A stretch of 64,000 nt of DNA from a bacterium (lineage in GTDB: Bacteria; Krumholzibacteriota; Krumholzibacteriia; JACNKJ01), in NCBI GenBank assembly GCA_024231955.1, contig JAAEPZ010001024.1:248001-312000 (forward strand). Reading direction: 5' to 3'. This document shows, one piece after another, positions 16,800 to 25,819 of the stretch. The translations under genes and the position numbers were made by a program. The notes under the pieces are model-generated. The model made no database searches, was not told where the DNA came from, and worked only from the letters and a program-made list of their open reading frames with translations. Within the stretch, counting starts at the first letter, position 1; each line of letters starts with the position of its first letter.

Positions 16800-18776
16800 C
16801 TAGTTCTCCCGCTTCTTGAGTTTGCCGTTGGCCATCCGCCAGAGAGCGGCGACCAGCACCAGGAAGATCACCATCGACCAACCGCCGCCAAGACCATCCG
16901 TGAGTCCGAGAACGCCGGTCTCTGTGCCGTCAGCCTGGGCCTTGCCCATGAATTTGCCCAGCGGTTCCCAGATTGAACCGATACCGACGGCACCGTTGAC
17001 CAGCAGGCCGATCAGCGCACCGCCTGCGATCAGGCCACTGCCGAAGAGTACGCCGCGCTCGCGGCGCTCCTCCTTCTCTTTGCCCGAGTACTTGAACTCG
17101 GTCCAGGCGCGGATCAGGCCACCCAGCATGATGGGGGTGGACAGTTCGATCGGCAGGTACAGGCCGACCGCGAAGGCGAGACTGTTCATGCCCAGGAGCT
17201 CGACAACGATGGCCGAGAAGACACCGATAACCAACAGAGCCCAGGGCATGTCGCCGCCCATGACGCCGTCGATGATCGTACGCATCAGATTGGCCTGGGG
17301 AGCGAGCAACACGCCGCTTTGAACATCGTCCTTGAACAGGTAGATGACGAAGGCAATGACGATGGCGCTTGTCACCACACCGATGAACTCACCGATCTGC
17401 TGGGTGCGGGGCGTCGCCCCCACCAGGAAACCGGTCTTGAGGTCCTGACTCGTGTCGCCGGCGATGCAGGCCGAAATGCAGACCACCGCGCCGATGGAGA
17501 GCACCGCATATTTGGCGTCGGCGCCCGCGCCGAAGGCGACGAAGAGGGCCGCGGTGATAAGCAGCGTGGCAATGGTCATGCCGCTGACCGGGTTGCTCGT
17601 GCCGCCGATCAGACCGACGATCCGGCTGGAGACGGTGACGAAAATGAAGGAGAAGAACAGAATCGCCACCGCGCCGCCGGGACCAACCGGCAGGATGGAG
17701 TCGGGCAGCAGCCACATGGTGACGATCAGCACAGCGGCCACAATCAGGACCCACTTCAACGAGAGATCGCGCGAGGTCCGTTTTTCGGCCAGCTCCTTGG
17801 TATCGTTGGCGAAGCCGGCCATGCCTGAGCGGAAGCTGCTGACTATGGTCGGCAGGCTCTTGATCAGCGTCACGATGCCGCCGCAGGCGACGGCCCCCGC
17901 GCCGATCAGTTTCACGTAGTCGCCGCGGATCTCGTCCGGGTCCATCATCGGCAAGCCCGCCATCTCACGGATATACGATATGAGCGGCACCAGCACCAAC
18001 ACGCCCAGAACGGCGCCGCCGAGCATCAACCCGGAGATGCGGGGCCCGATGATGTAGCCCACGCCCAGCAGTTCCGGTGTGATCTCCATGCCGATGTGAT
18101 AGCGCTCGCGGAAGTTGTGCCAGGGCGCCTTCTGCCAGAGGCCGAGGAATTTCTCGTGCATGAAGAACATGTAGACGCCACCGAGTCCCATACCGGCGAA
18201 CAGCTGGGCGGCCTTGCTCGCGCCCGCCTGGCTGGAGACAAGGACTTCGGCACAGGCCGTACCCTCCGGATAGGCCAGTTTGCCGTGCTCCTTGACTATG
18301 AGGTGTTTGCGCAACGGGATCATGAAGAGGACGCCGAGCAGACCGCCGACCAGTGCGAGGATGAAGATCTTGAGCCGCCCGGGGTCCGCGGAGGGGTCGT
18401 CCTGCATCCAGAGGAAGAAGGCCGGGATGGTGAACACCACGCCCGCCGCTACCGATTCCCCCGCGCTGCCGATGGTCTGCACCATGTTGCTCTCGAGCAA
18501 CGTGCCCCCTTTGACGACGCGGAAGAAGAACACGGCCATCACCGCCGCGGGGATGGAGGCGGCGACGGTCAGGCCGACCTTCAGGGCCAGGTAGGCATTG
18601 GCCGCTCCGAAGACCGCGCCCAGGACGATGCCCATCAAGATTGCGCGCCAGGTCAACTCGGTCTGCGATGCCGTCGCGGGCACCACCGGCTTGTATTCCT
18701 CCCCGTCTATCGCCTCATAGGCGCTGGGATCCAGGCCGGACACGTCGGGGGTGAACTCTTCATGGTCTCGTGACAA
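16800..18776 (-). CDS. OPT family oligopeptide transporter
   Basis: A 658-residue inner-membrane transporter of the oligopeptide transporter (OPT/YSL-like) family, importing peptides or metal chelates. About 15 hydrophobic segments are visible. Family landmarks are RAILMGIVLGAVFGAANAYLALKVGLTVAASIPAAV at the start, YPEGTACAEVL, LIGGTSNPVSGM, and TSQDLKTGFLVGATPRTQQIGE. The start codon is TTG, supported by GAGGAG seven bases upstream. It heads a four-gene operon with CHR, a membrane protein and BtpA. Confidence 0.88.
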   Translation of the reverse strand: MSRDHEEFTPDVSGLDPSAYEAIDGEEYKPVVPATASQTELTWRAILMGIVLGAVFGAANAYLALKVGLTVAASIPAAVMAVFFFRVVKGGTLLESNMVQTIGSAGESVAAGVVFTIPAFFLWMQDDPSADPGRLKIFILALVGGLLGVLFMIPLRKHLIVKEHGKLAYPEGTACAEVLVSSQAGASKAAQLFAGMGLGGVYMFFMHEKFLGLWQKAPWHNFRERYHIGMEITPELLGVGYIIGPRISGLMLGGAVLGVLVLVPLISYIREMAGLPMMDPDEIRGDYVKLIGAGAVACGGIVTLIKSLPTIVSSFRSGMAGFANDTKELAEKRTSRDLSLKWVLIVAAVLIVTMWLLPDSILPVGPGGAVAILFFSFIFVTVSSRIVGLIGGTSNPVSGMTIATLLITAALFVAFGAGADAKYAVLSIGAVVCISACIAGDTSQDLKTGFLVGATPRTQQIGEFIGVVTSAIVIAFVIYLFKDDVQSGVLLAPQANLMRTIIDGVMGGDMPWALLVIGVFSAIVVELLGMNSLAFAVGLYLPIELSTPIMLGGLIRAWTEFKYSGKEKEERRERGVLFGSGLIAGGALIGLLVNGAVGIGSIWEPLGKFMGKAQADGTETGVLGLTDGLGGGWSMVIFLVLVAALWRMANGKLKKREN

Positions 18777-19148
18777 GGCGGACTCCTCGCTGTGCTGAGT
18801 ACTGGGATTGTCTGCGGATAATGAGCAAGCAGAGCAAAGCTAGCACTGCGGAGCGAGGAGGTCAATCTAATGGGGCGGGCCTCCATAAATCCCTTTAGGT
18901 CTCGCTCGGGATCATTCATATAGAGGGGGCGATTGTCACCTTGTCCACTTTGCAGGCTCATATTGCAACATCGTCAGCTTGGTTATTGAAGACCTGAGTA
19001 CACCCCGGTCCCCTATTGGAATGTAAGACCTCCGGATTCCGGCAGCTTTACTCAGAGATTGACGTGGTCGAAAGCAGCTTGCTAATATCGTTGAAATCGG
19101 ACTCTAACTCCCCGTGCCCCACCCCTTGTCCCCTCGTGAGGTTGTCAC
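18777..19148. other. Intergenic divergent region, no gene seen
   Basis: These 372 bases separate the OPT gene (minus) and the methyltransferase (plus). I see no ORF, RNA gene or strong hairpin; promoters for both directions must lie here but no hexamer pair stands out. Confidence 0.4.
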
Positions 19149-20063
19149 ATGTCCAGCCGGGATCGCCGTGATGCGGTCAGCTGCAAGGTTTGTAGCGTCA
19201 GCAGCCCGCACCGCTTCACTCTGAGAAATCGGCATGGCATGCCAGATCTACTCGATTTTCACATCTGTCCGAATTGCGGCCTGACCTTTCTTGGGACCCC
19301 TATCTCGGAAAGAGAGCTTGCAGCGCTCTACGACAACAAGAACTCCGAAAACCACTACAAGGCCATAGACCCGACCTTGAATCTCAAGATGGATCGTGTC
19401 TGCGAGGATCTCGTTGATCTCATTGAAACTGACGATTCGCCAAGCGTTCTGGATGTGGGATGCGGATACGGCCACCTGATAGAAAAGATCGAGAACATGA
19501 ATCTCGGTATTAAGGGCATAGGTCTGGAGTTACCTGGTGTACGTGCCGAGACCTGCAAGCGACAAGGGATGCAGATTCATACTTGCCCACTGTCTGAAGT
19601 CCGCGATTCATTCAACGGCGTTCTGATGCTTGATGTCGCCGAGCATGTACTCAACCCGAATGGCCTATTCAAGGATTCGAGAGATCACCTCAAAGATGGC
19701 GGATTCCTTTATCTGCACACTCCGCGCCGCTGTTTTTGGGATTCCCTGTTTCTCAATCTTGTGCGAATACCCGGATTCCGAAGTGTCTCCAGGACATGGC
19801 TCGAAACACGCGTTTCCACCCTTCATCTCCATCTCTGGACGGACCGCGCTCTTGAGATCTCTCTTGGTAAGGCCGGTTTTAAGATGATCGAAATTCAACG
19901 CGAACTTGAGTTGAGCTGGCCGTTGGAGCTCTATGTCGATTCATATCTTGGCCGGAAGCTGTATCTGCCGAAATTCATGAAACGACTCCTGATACCGGTC
20001 CTCCGCATTCTGTTCATCCACATGAGGACACTTCGCAACAAAGCGATCTGTACAGCTCGGTGA
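19149..20063 (+). CDS. Zinc-ribbon class I SAM methyltransferase
   Basis: A 304-residue protein with an N-terminal four-cysteine zinc ribbon (CKVC at about 12-15 and CPNC at about 41-44) followed by a SAM-binding domain (VLDVGCGYGHLIEKIE, GVLMLDVAEHVLNP, LKDGGFLYLHTPR). This architecture is common among methyltransferases in cell-surface sugar clusters that modify nucleotide-bound sugars or lipid-linked glycans. It lies 60 bases before wzx on the same strand, so it probably belongs to the polysaccharide locus. The substrate is not predictable. Confidence 0.8.
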   Translation: MSSRDRRDAVSCKVCSVSSPHRFTLRNRHGMPDLLDFHICPNCGLTFLGTPISERELAALYDNKNSENHYKAIDPTLNLKMDRVCEDLVDLIETDDSPSVLDVGCGYGHLIEKIENMNLGIKGIGLELPGVRAETCKRQGMQIHTCPLSEVRDSFNGVLMLDVAEHVLNPNGLFKDSRDHLKDGGFLYLHTPRRCFWDSLFLNLVRIPGFRSVSRTWLETRVSTLHLHLWTDRALEISLGKAGFKMIEIQRELELSWPLELYVDSYLGRKLYLPKFMKRLLIPVLRILFIHMRTLRNKAICTAR

Positions 20064-20123
20064 TTCACATGGACAGTTGCCCAACACTTGCATGAAACTC
20101 AGGTTACGTGGATACTCGATTTT

Positions 20124-21419
20124 ATGAACGCATATAGACGTCTCAAGGACAGAATCCGGGAAAGAGGTCACAGGGGGATCTTCCTGGGCTCCCTGCATCT
20201 ACTCACCGGACAAGTGTTTCGCATTCTGATTCAATCCGTCTACTTCATACTGGTCACTCGCGCCCTCGGCGCGGAGGAGTATGGTCGCTATACGAGTCTT
20301 CAGGCGCTTCTGCTGGGTTTGGCGGCCTTTATCACTCTCGGCTACCCGGCCCTGATCACTCGGTCCGTCGCAAGAGATGCCGACAGTCGCGTTTCCATCT
20401 GGAGCAGCGGTCTGAGAGTGACTCTCTTTCTGGGCATAATAGCGACTACAGTCGTTACTATGTTCGGCCCGGCCGTATTGCGAATCGACATTCCGCGGCT
20501 GGTGATTCTCCTCCTGGCAATATCGGAACTCCTCATCTTCGGACTGATTTGCGTTTTCAACGGTGTGTTGCAGGGATCGGAACGGATGGAGAGAGTTGCT
20601 CGGGTTCTGGTTGCGCTCTTTTTCGCCAGATTAGCGGTAACAGGCTTCACCGAATTGGTGTTCGACCTCAATCTGCTTCGCTTCTCGATCGCTCATTTGA
20701 TTGGTAGCGCTCTGGCCCTCGCATTCGCACTGATCGCCTATGGTCGAGGATGGGCCTGGTCCCTGACTCCCATCAATCTCCCCTCCATCCTGCGCAACAT
20801 CAAGGACGGATTCTTCATCGCGATCATGGGCGCCAGTCGCAACTACCTTTTGAGTATCGATAAAATGTTGCTGCCCGTGATGGCGGGACTTGCGGTTGCG
20901 GGACAGTATGCGGCGGGATTTCGTCTAGTCGCATTCGTTCTATTGCCGTTGCAAGCTTTGATGACAGCTCTTTACCCCCGCTTCTTCCAGCGCGGGCACC
21001 ACTCACATTCCGGTAGTTTCTTACTGATGCGCCGGGTAATACCATACACACTCGTCTATGCCATTCCGGTCAGTCTCATCATGTATGTTGCCGCACCCTA
21101 TCTGGGTCCGATACTGGGTCCCCACTATCCGGAGGTACCGCTCATGCTCCGCCACATGATCTGGCTTCTGCCTCTGCAAGCCCTTTACCTGCCCATGGGA
21201 GATGCTCTTGGCGGTGCTGATCAATTCGGTTACCGCTGTTCGGCGATGGTCGTGGCAGTTCTTGCGAACCTTGGATTGAACCTGTTCTTGATTCCAACTC
21301 TGGATTGGCGAGGTGCCGTGCTCTCAGCCTATATCTCGCAAACACTTCTGCTTCTCATGTATGTGGTGAAGATCATGCGGTTAAGGAGCAGCTCTCTACA
21401 ACCCGATCCCACCGTATAG
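20124..21419 (+). CDS. Wzx-type polysaccharide flippase
   Basis: A 431-residue polytopic membrane protein of the MATE-like oligosaccharide flippase superfamily, expected to move undecaprenol-linked oligosaccharide across the inner membrane. About 12 hydrophobic segments are visible; the N terminus has the family pattern LLTGQVFRILIQSVYFILVTRALGAEEYGRY followed by GYPALITRSVARD. The ATG at 20124 is chosen; a TTG 12 codons upstream is in frame. The 3' portion from 20961 recurs as a decayed copy at 24218-24451. The ligase and Wzz genes downstream run the opposite way. Confidence 0.82.
   Translation: MNAYRRLKDRIRERGHRGIFLGSLHLLTGQVFRILIQSVYFILVTRALGAEEYGRYTSLQALLLGLAAFITLGYPALITRSVARDADSRVSIWSSGLRVTLFLGIIATTVVTMFGPAVLRIDIPRLVILLLAISELLIFGLICVFNGVLQGSERMERVARVLVALFFARLAVTGFTELVFDLNLLRFSIAHLIGSALALAFALIAYGRGWAWSLTPINLPSILRNIKDGFFIAIMGASRNYLLSIDKMLLPVMAGLAVAGQYAAGFRLVAFVLLPLQALMTALYPRFFQRGHHSHSGSFLLMRRVIPYTLVYAIPVSLIMYVAAPYLGPILGPHYPEVPLMLRHMIWLLPLQALYLPMGDALGGADQFGYRCSAMVVAVLANLGLNLFLIPTLDWRGAVLSAYISQTLLLLMYVVKIMRLRSSSLQPDPTV
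20961..21419 (+). repeat. Source copy of the wzx-derived repeat
   Basis: The 3' 153 codons of wzx. Its first 135 bases match 24218-24352 with about 22 differences by eye, and its last codons match the end of the same fragment. The second copy lacks 75 internal codons. Confidence 0.8.
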
Positions 21420-21497
21420 AAGGAGTTCTGTCTAAGAGTACTATTCAGAAATTCCGGGAATTGAAAGTCCGAGAGACACAGGGAGAGCAATGGCTGC

Positions 21498-22811
21498 CTA
21501 GCGGGATTTGTGGGATTCGACCATGCCGCCAATCGCCCCCAACAGCCCCATGGCAAACCAGAGACCGCCTACCTGCATCTCGGGATTGAAATTGAAATCC
21601 ACAAGTTTAACCGTAAACAGCACACAGATAGCAATCAGTATGGATCGCGGCCAGATATCCATGGATTTACGAAGCATCAATGATATCTCTCGGTAGACCG
21701 AGCGTATGAAGAACAGAAACGCCATCAACCCCAACAAGCCCAATTCCGTGGCCATATCTATCCAGGCATTGTGGCTGTTTCTGATACCGGCGTGATAATA
21801 GACGTCGTGGCTCATCAGCGGATGAAGATGCTCCACTATTTCATGAGTGAAGGACTTGTATCCGCAGCCCCATATCCAGTTGAATCCAGTCAAAAAGATA
21901 TCGAGCCCCGTAGAATACAGTACTAGGCGCGCTCCGCTTGAGGTTCCCGTACTGATCTCCTGGAGTGACTGCAATCGTTCCAGTAAGCTTACTCCATAGG
22001 GCGTTGCTATCAATACGACAACAACACAGATCAAACCCAGGATGCCGCAGACCAGCGTTGTCCTGCGATGAGTTTTCGAGAACAGGAACAGGAAGCCGGC
22101 TAGACAGATCGCCACCCAACCACTGCGGGAGAGTGACATCAGAATCGCGACAAACGACAGAACCAATACGACGGCATGCAATAGCTTGGCCCTGGCACTC
22201 AATTGTCGGCCGGGAATCATAGCGAAAAGGAATATACTCAGACTGACAAGATACATCGCCATTTTATTGGGGCTCCAGAAGCTCCCAGACACCCGCGTCC
22301 CGGTATCCATAGCCTGCTCCATGGCGTGAGTGGCCAACGGCCCACTCGAGAACAGTTGTAGGCCCTGAATAAGCGCCATACTGGCCACCACCAAGACGGA
22401 CAACAGAATACCTGTCACCACCAACCTAAGATCTTTCCCGGTCTTAACGACATTCGCCACCAGAACAGCGAATACCCAGGTAAATGCGAAACGGCTCCAG
22501 CCGATCATGGCTGTGCTCAGGTTGCCGGTATGAGTTATCGACAGACCGACGATAATCAGGAAGGGGAGAAAGTCTATCAAGTGCCGAGCTACCCGAATCT
22601 TCTCGCCTGTAATACCGGCTCGAATGAAGAATATCACGATGAACACTGCCTTCAGGGCATTGTTCATCGTGATGAACCCAATGAGTTTCCCGATGTAATC
22701 CATCCCCAAGACCAAAAGGATGGCGAGTATCAGAACGATCGGCCAGCGCAGGGACAGGAACGTGAACACTACGCCCACAATCAGGATCGCAGCGATCAAA
22801 ACGATGCTCAT
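21498..22811 (-). CDS. O-antigen ligase / Wzy-like polymerase, cassette 1
   Basis: A 437-residue inner-membrane protein of the O-antigen ligase/Wzy_C family, which polymerises glycan or joins it to an acceptor on the periplasmic face. About 11 hydrophobic segments are visible. Family landmarks: SLSRSGWVAICLAGFLF, the periplasmic stretch with FNWIWGCGYKSF, and NSHNAWIDMATELGLLGLM with the conserved His. The start at 22811 lies one base after the Wzz stop, so the pair is coupled. A paralog with the same landmarks but very different sequence is at 24458. Whether it is a ligase or polymerase cannot be decided. Confidence 0.8.
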   Translation of the reverse strand: MSIVLIAAILIVGVVFTFLSLRWPIVLILAILLVLGMDYIGKLIGFITMNNALKAVFIVIFFIRAGITGEKIRVARHLIDFLPFLIIVGLSITHTGNLSTAMIGWSRFAFTWVFAVLVANVVKTGKDLRLVVTGILLSVLVVASMALIQGLQLFSSGPLATHAMEQAMDTGTRVSGSFWSPNKMAMYLVSLSIFLFAMIPGRQLSARAKLLHAVVLVLSFVAILMSLSRSGWVAICLAGFLFLFSKTHRRTTLVCGILGLICVVVVLIATPYGVSLLERLQSLQEISTGTSSGARLVLYSTGLDIFLTGFNWIWGCGYKSFTHEIVEHLHPLMSHDVYYHAGIRNSHNAWIDMATELGLLGLMAFLFFIRSVYREISLMLRKSMDIWPRSILIAICVLFTVKLVDFNFNPEMQVGGLWFAMGLLGAIGGMVESHKSR

Positions 22812-22812
22812 C

Positions 22813-23964
22813 TCAAGCACTCCGCCCGGCAGCGTACATCTCGTGCATAAAAAAGGCAAACCAAGCCAGCAAAGGGATAAGAAGGAGGAACCCTATTGTC
22901 AACAGCCAGCGGTTGGGCCAGATGGGCTCGGCCGGAGGGAATGCCTTGTCCAGAATCGGCAGGCGAAATTCACCGCCGCTCAGCTCCATCCTGGCTGCAG
23001 CGAGTTGCATGGCCAGCGAGTTCTCGAGGATTTCGAGCTCATGCATTCCGTCCAGCAGTCCCTGGGCAATGAGAACGTTGTCTATATTGAAGATCGATTG
23101 CTCATCCTCGCTCGAACCTTCACCCCTTGAATCGTATTGCGCAAGCACCTTGCCGTATATGACTTCCAGGGCCTTCAACTCGGTGACCTCAGGGGCGGAC
23201 TCGGTCTTGTCCAATCGCGCCCTGGCCAGCGCCAGCCGCACCTGCTGCTGCTTAAACATCAGATCGTAGATGAGCGAATACGCCAGGTTCCGATCCTTCC
23301 CCAGATCTCGTATTCCGTGGCTGGTGTAGTGTCCCACGGTTTCATCCGTCTGAACGCGCAGGCTGTCCTGCACAACGGCCAACTGAGTCTCCAGCATAGC
23401 GATCCTGTTCTCGGCCACCTCCTGGTAGAATCGCGTATTCTCCTCCTGAATCAAGCGCACGTAGGCGTTTGCTATATCAGCAGATGCCTGGGGATTATGA
23501 GCCATGACATGAATGAACAGAACATCACGGTAAATAGAGAGTTCGAAATGAGTGATGATCCGCAGCCGCTCCACCGCTTCATGCCGCGCACGCTGCGGCT
23601 CCTTGGCATCCAACTCCTCAAGACCAAAGAAGGGGATGAGATCAAGTTCGTCGACAATCGCTGCCCTGATGACATAGCTGGCGCCCAGCACAAGATTGGT
23701 GCTGTTCGACGCCGTGGTCGGTCTCAGCGACATCGCCTTGTTTAATGTGCCGTGGGTCAGTACGATCTGCTGCTCCCGCATGAAGCCGCGGCTCGGGAGG
23801 ATGGAGGAGAAGGCGTGATATTTCGGTGTCATTAGGAAGCTGGCGCCGAACGCAGTCAGACCGGCAACAACACCCAGGATGAGCAGAAGCGGCCAGCGCA
23901 CGGTTGTGATCCGAATGAGGTCGGCGAGATCCACCTCGACTGCATGACGCAACGCTCTCATCAT
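22813..23964 (-). CDS. Wzz-family chain-length protein (polysaccharide co-polymerase), cassette 1
   Basis: A 383-residue inner-membrane protein that regulates polysaccharide chain length. There is a membrane helix near the N terminus (PLLLILGVVAGLTAFGASFL), a long periplasmic helical region with coiled-coil character (about 190-300), and a proline-rich AFPPAEPIWPNRW just before the C-terminal helix, the usual Wzz/GNVR arrangement. The ATG overlaps the stop of the truncated trpA upstream (ATGATGA context). It is coupled to the ligase gene downstream. Confidence 0.8.
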   Translation of the reverse strand: MMRALRHAVEVDLADLIRITTVRWPLLLILGVVAGLTAFGASFLMTPKYHAFSSILPSRGFMREQQIVLTHGTLNKAMSLRPTTASNSTNLVLGASYVIRAAIVDELDLIPFFGLEELDAKEPQRARHEAVERLRIITHFELSIYRDVLFIHVMAHNPQASADIANAYVRLIQEENTRFYQEVAENRIAMLETQLAVVQDSLRVQTDETVGHYTSHGIRDLGKDRNLAYSLIYDLMFKQQQVRLALARARLDKTESAPEVTELKALEVIYGKVLAQYDSRGEGSSEDEQSIFNIDNVLIAQGLLDGMHELEILENSLAMQLAAARMELSGGEFRLPILDKAFPPAEPIWPNRWLLTIGFLLLIPLLAWFAFFMHEMYAAGRSA

Positions 23965-24215
23965 AACACCGTCACCTTTCCCATGTCGGCGATGAACTCG
24001 CGGATCTCCTCCGCCAAGATACTCCGACGTCTCCCCCGCAGATTGCCCTTCGCCGCGTGCTGTGGGATGATATTCACCACAGCATTGCCGCTGATGGCCC
24101 CATCGGCTCCGGCCGTCAGCGCCGCACGGACTTGATCCGAATTACTTATGCCGAAGCCAAGCAGGATAGGGACCTTCGCAATCCGACGGATCTTCTTGAT
24201 CAGCGGGGCGGCGGA
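23961..24215 (-). pseudogene. Truncated 3' fragment of trpA (tryptophan synthase alpha)
   Basis: The 84 codons before the stop correspond to the C terminus of TrpA, including AAPLIKKIRRIAKVPILLGFGIS and DQVRAALTAGADGAI. The homology to the intact trpA at 27027 stops abruptly at 24215, where wzx-derived sequence begins. Bases 24061-24215 differ from the intact gene at about nine positions by eye, but the last 34 codons are divergent (three codons shorter), so this end belongs to a different allele. The N-terminal two thirds are missing, so the fragment cannot encode an active enzyme. Its stop still overlaps the Wzz start, as in the intact copy. Confidence 0.88.
24061..24215 (-). repeat. trpA-derived repeat, copy 1 (partner at about 27136-27290)
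   Basis: About 155 bases nearly identical to the corresponding part of the intact trpA. They mark the right edge of ligase/Wzz cassette 1 and end at the junction with the wzx fragment. Confidence 0.85.
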
Positions 24216-24217
24216 AG

Positions 24218-24451
24218 ATGACCGCTCGTTGTCCCCGCTTCTTCCAGCACGGGCACCACTCACATTTCGGTAGTTTCATACGGATACGCCGGGTGACGCC
24301 ATTCACACTCGCCTATGCCGTTCCGGTTAATCGTATCATATACGCTGCCGCACTCTCCGCCTATATCTCTCAAACCCTATTGATGATTCTCTATATGGTC
24401 AATGTGATCAGCGTGTGGTCCGGATCCGATCTACAACAGACCAAAGAATAA
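24218..24451 (+). pseudogene. Truncated 3' fragment of wzx with an internal deletion
   Basis: This 78-codon frame (PRFFQHGHHSHFGSF, then LSAYISQTLL) matches the end of Wzx (PRFFQRGHHSHSGSF, LSAYISQTLL). It begins at the position equal to wzx base 20961, directly against the trpA fragment, and lacks 75 internal codons in frame. No ribosome-binding site or N-terminal part exists, so it is a remnant. It occupies the same position relative to ligase 2 as intact wzx does to ligase 1. Confidence 0.88.
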
Positions 24452-24457
24452 CATGGT

Positions 24458-25819
24458 TCACGCTGTCCCCGCACTCAGATCATTCTGATCAGTGGATGGG
24501 TCGGCTCTGGTCATTCTCTCCAGGGCACCAATCAGTCCAAGAACCAGCCAGAACAAGTTGTCATGCGGGTTGGGATTGAACATGAAGTTCACCATTTTCA
24601 TAACCATATACACCCAACAGCAGATTATCATAATCCGAATGACTCCAGAGGAGTTCCGTCTCAACAGCTCCCTCAGCTCTCTGAAAACGGAGCGTAGAAA
24701 CAGCACAAACAAACCAAGACCAAGGATACCCCCCTCAGCCAACAATGTAATCCAAAGAGTATGACTGACATGGGTTGCTGAGTGAAAGATCATATCGTTC
24801 GATGTTCTGTAATACCAATTCTCCATAATCATGACTTCAAAGGCACGGAATCCCGCCCCCCACAACCAGTTCATTCCATTGGACCAGATTTCGAAACCAC
24901 TCAGAATCAGATTCAATCGGAAATTCCCTGAATAGTCGCTTTGAAGTTTGCCGATTGAACTAAATCGGGAAGCAAGCTCCAAACCGTAAGGCGTCATCAG
25001 ATTCAGATAAACGATACCCACCAGGCCGATAGCCAGGAACAGGTAGATCTGCGGACGCATCGCCTTGAATCGAAAGAACAGAATCAGACTCATGGCCAAA
25101 CCTAACCATGCGCTACGGGAGAAACTCAAAAGAATCGCGCCGAAGGAGATGAACAGAACGCCAAGCACTACGATTCTATAGAATCGGTTCAAAGATTTAA
25201 TACTCAAAAGAGCTATCAGGAAAATGCTCAACACCATCACATAGCTTCCCATGACATTGGAATCCCAGAATGTGCTTATGGCTCGAACGCCGCCGGCATC
25301 TGGACCGATTTTCTGAAAAGCGGCCACACCGGCAAGGGTGAAAGCATTGAGCGTCTGCATGTGTGCGAGCATACTTACGATGGCAGACGACAGGAACATC
25401 ATGAGAAAGATGAATATCAGATGACGAGGAGTTTCGATCATATTGGCGATGATGATCGCAAAAAGCCAGATCAACACGAACCGACTGATGAATACAAATC
25501 CCAAATCGATGTTTGGGCTGTATAGAAGTGACACGGCGGCGAACACAAAATACGGCAAAAACCAGACTAAGTGCCATGGAAGCCGTATCCTCTTGTTCGA
25601 TATCATCATCCAGATCAGGAGAATCGCGATCAGAACAACCTTGACTGTGTTGTTGACCGTGACAAAGGAACCTAGATACCTACCGTAATGATCGAGGCTT
25701 ATGGCGTAGATCGCTAAACCGATAAGGATAAACGGATGACGGATAATTTTAAGACCTGCGGCCAGAATGACCATCGCAGCCGGAATCAGAAGAAGGAGCA
25801 AGAGAACATTTTGACTCAT
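24458..25819 (-). CDS. O-antigen ligase / Wzy-like polymerase, cassette 2
   Basis: A 453-residue inner-membrane protein of the same family as the gene at 21498, with about 11 hydrophobic segments, LLSFSRSAWLGLAMSLILFF, NWLWGAGFRAF and VSHTLWITLLAEGGILGLG. Shared landmarks align in order but most residues differ, so it is a strongly diverged allele or paralog rather than a recent copy. The ATG at 25819 overlaps the upstream Wzz stop as ATGA. Ligase versus polymerase activity cannot be told from sequence. Confidence 0.8.
   Translation of the reverse strand: MSQNVLLLLLLIPAAMVILAAGLKIIRHPFILIGLAIYAISLDHYGRYLGSFVTVNNTVKVVLIAILLIWMMISNKRIRLPWHLVWFLPYFVFAAVSLLYSPNIDLGFVFISRFVLIWLFAIIIANMIETPRHLIFIFLMMFLSSAIVSMLAHMQTLNAFTLAGVAAFQKIGPDAGGVRAISTFWDSNVMGSYVMVLSIFLIALLSIKSLNRFYRIVVLGVLFISFGAILLSFSRSAWLGLAMSLILFFRFKAMRPQIYLFLAIGLVGIVYLNLMTPYGLELASRFSSIGKLQSDYSGNFRLNLILSGFEIWSNGMNWLWGAGFRAFEVMIMENWYYRTSNDMIFHSATHVSHTLWITLLAEGGILGLGLFVLFLRSVFRELRELLRRNSSGVIRIMIICCWVYMVMKMVNFMFNPNPHDNLFWLVLGLIGALERMTRADPSTDQNDLSAGTA

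Noticed and set aside
24218..24451. A small functional membrane protein gene
   Set aside because: It is a 3' wzx remnant with an internal deletion, no start signals and no N-terminal part.
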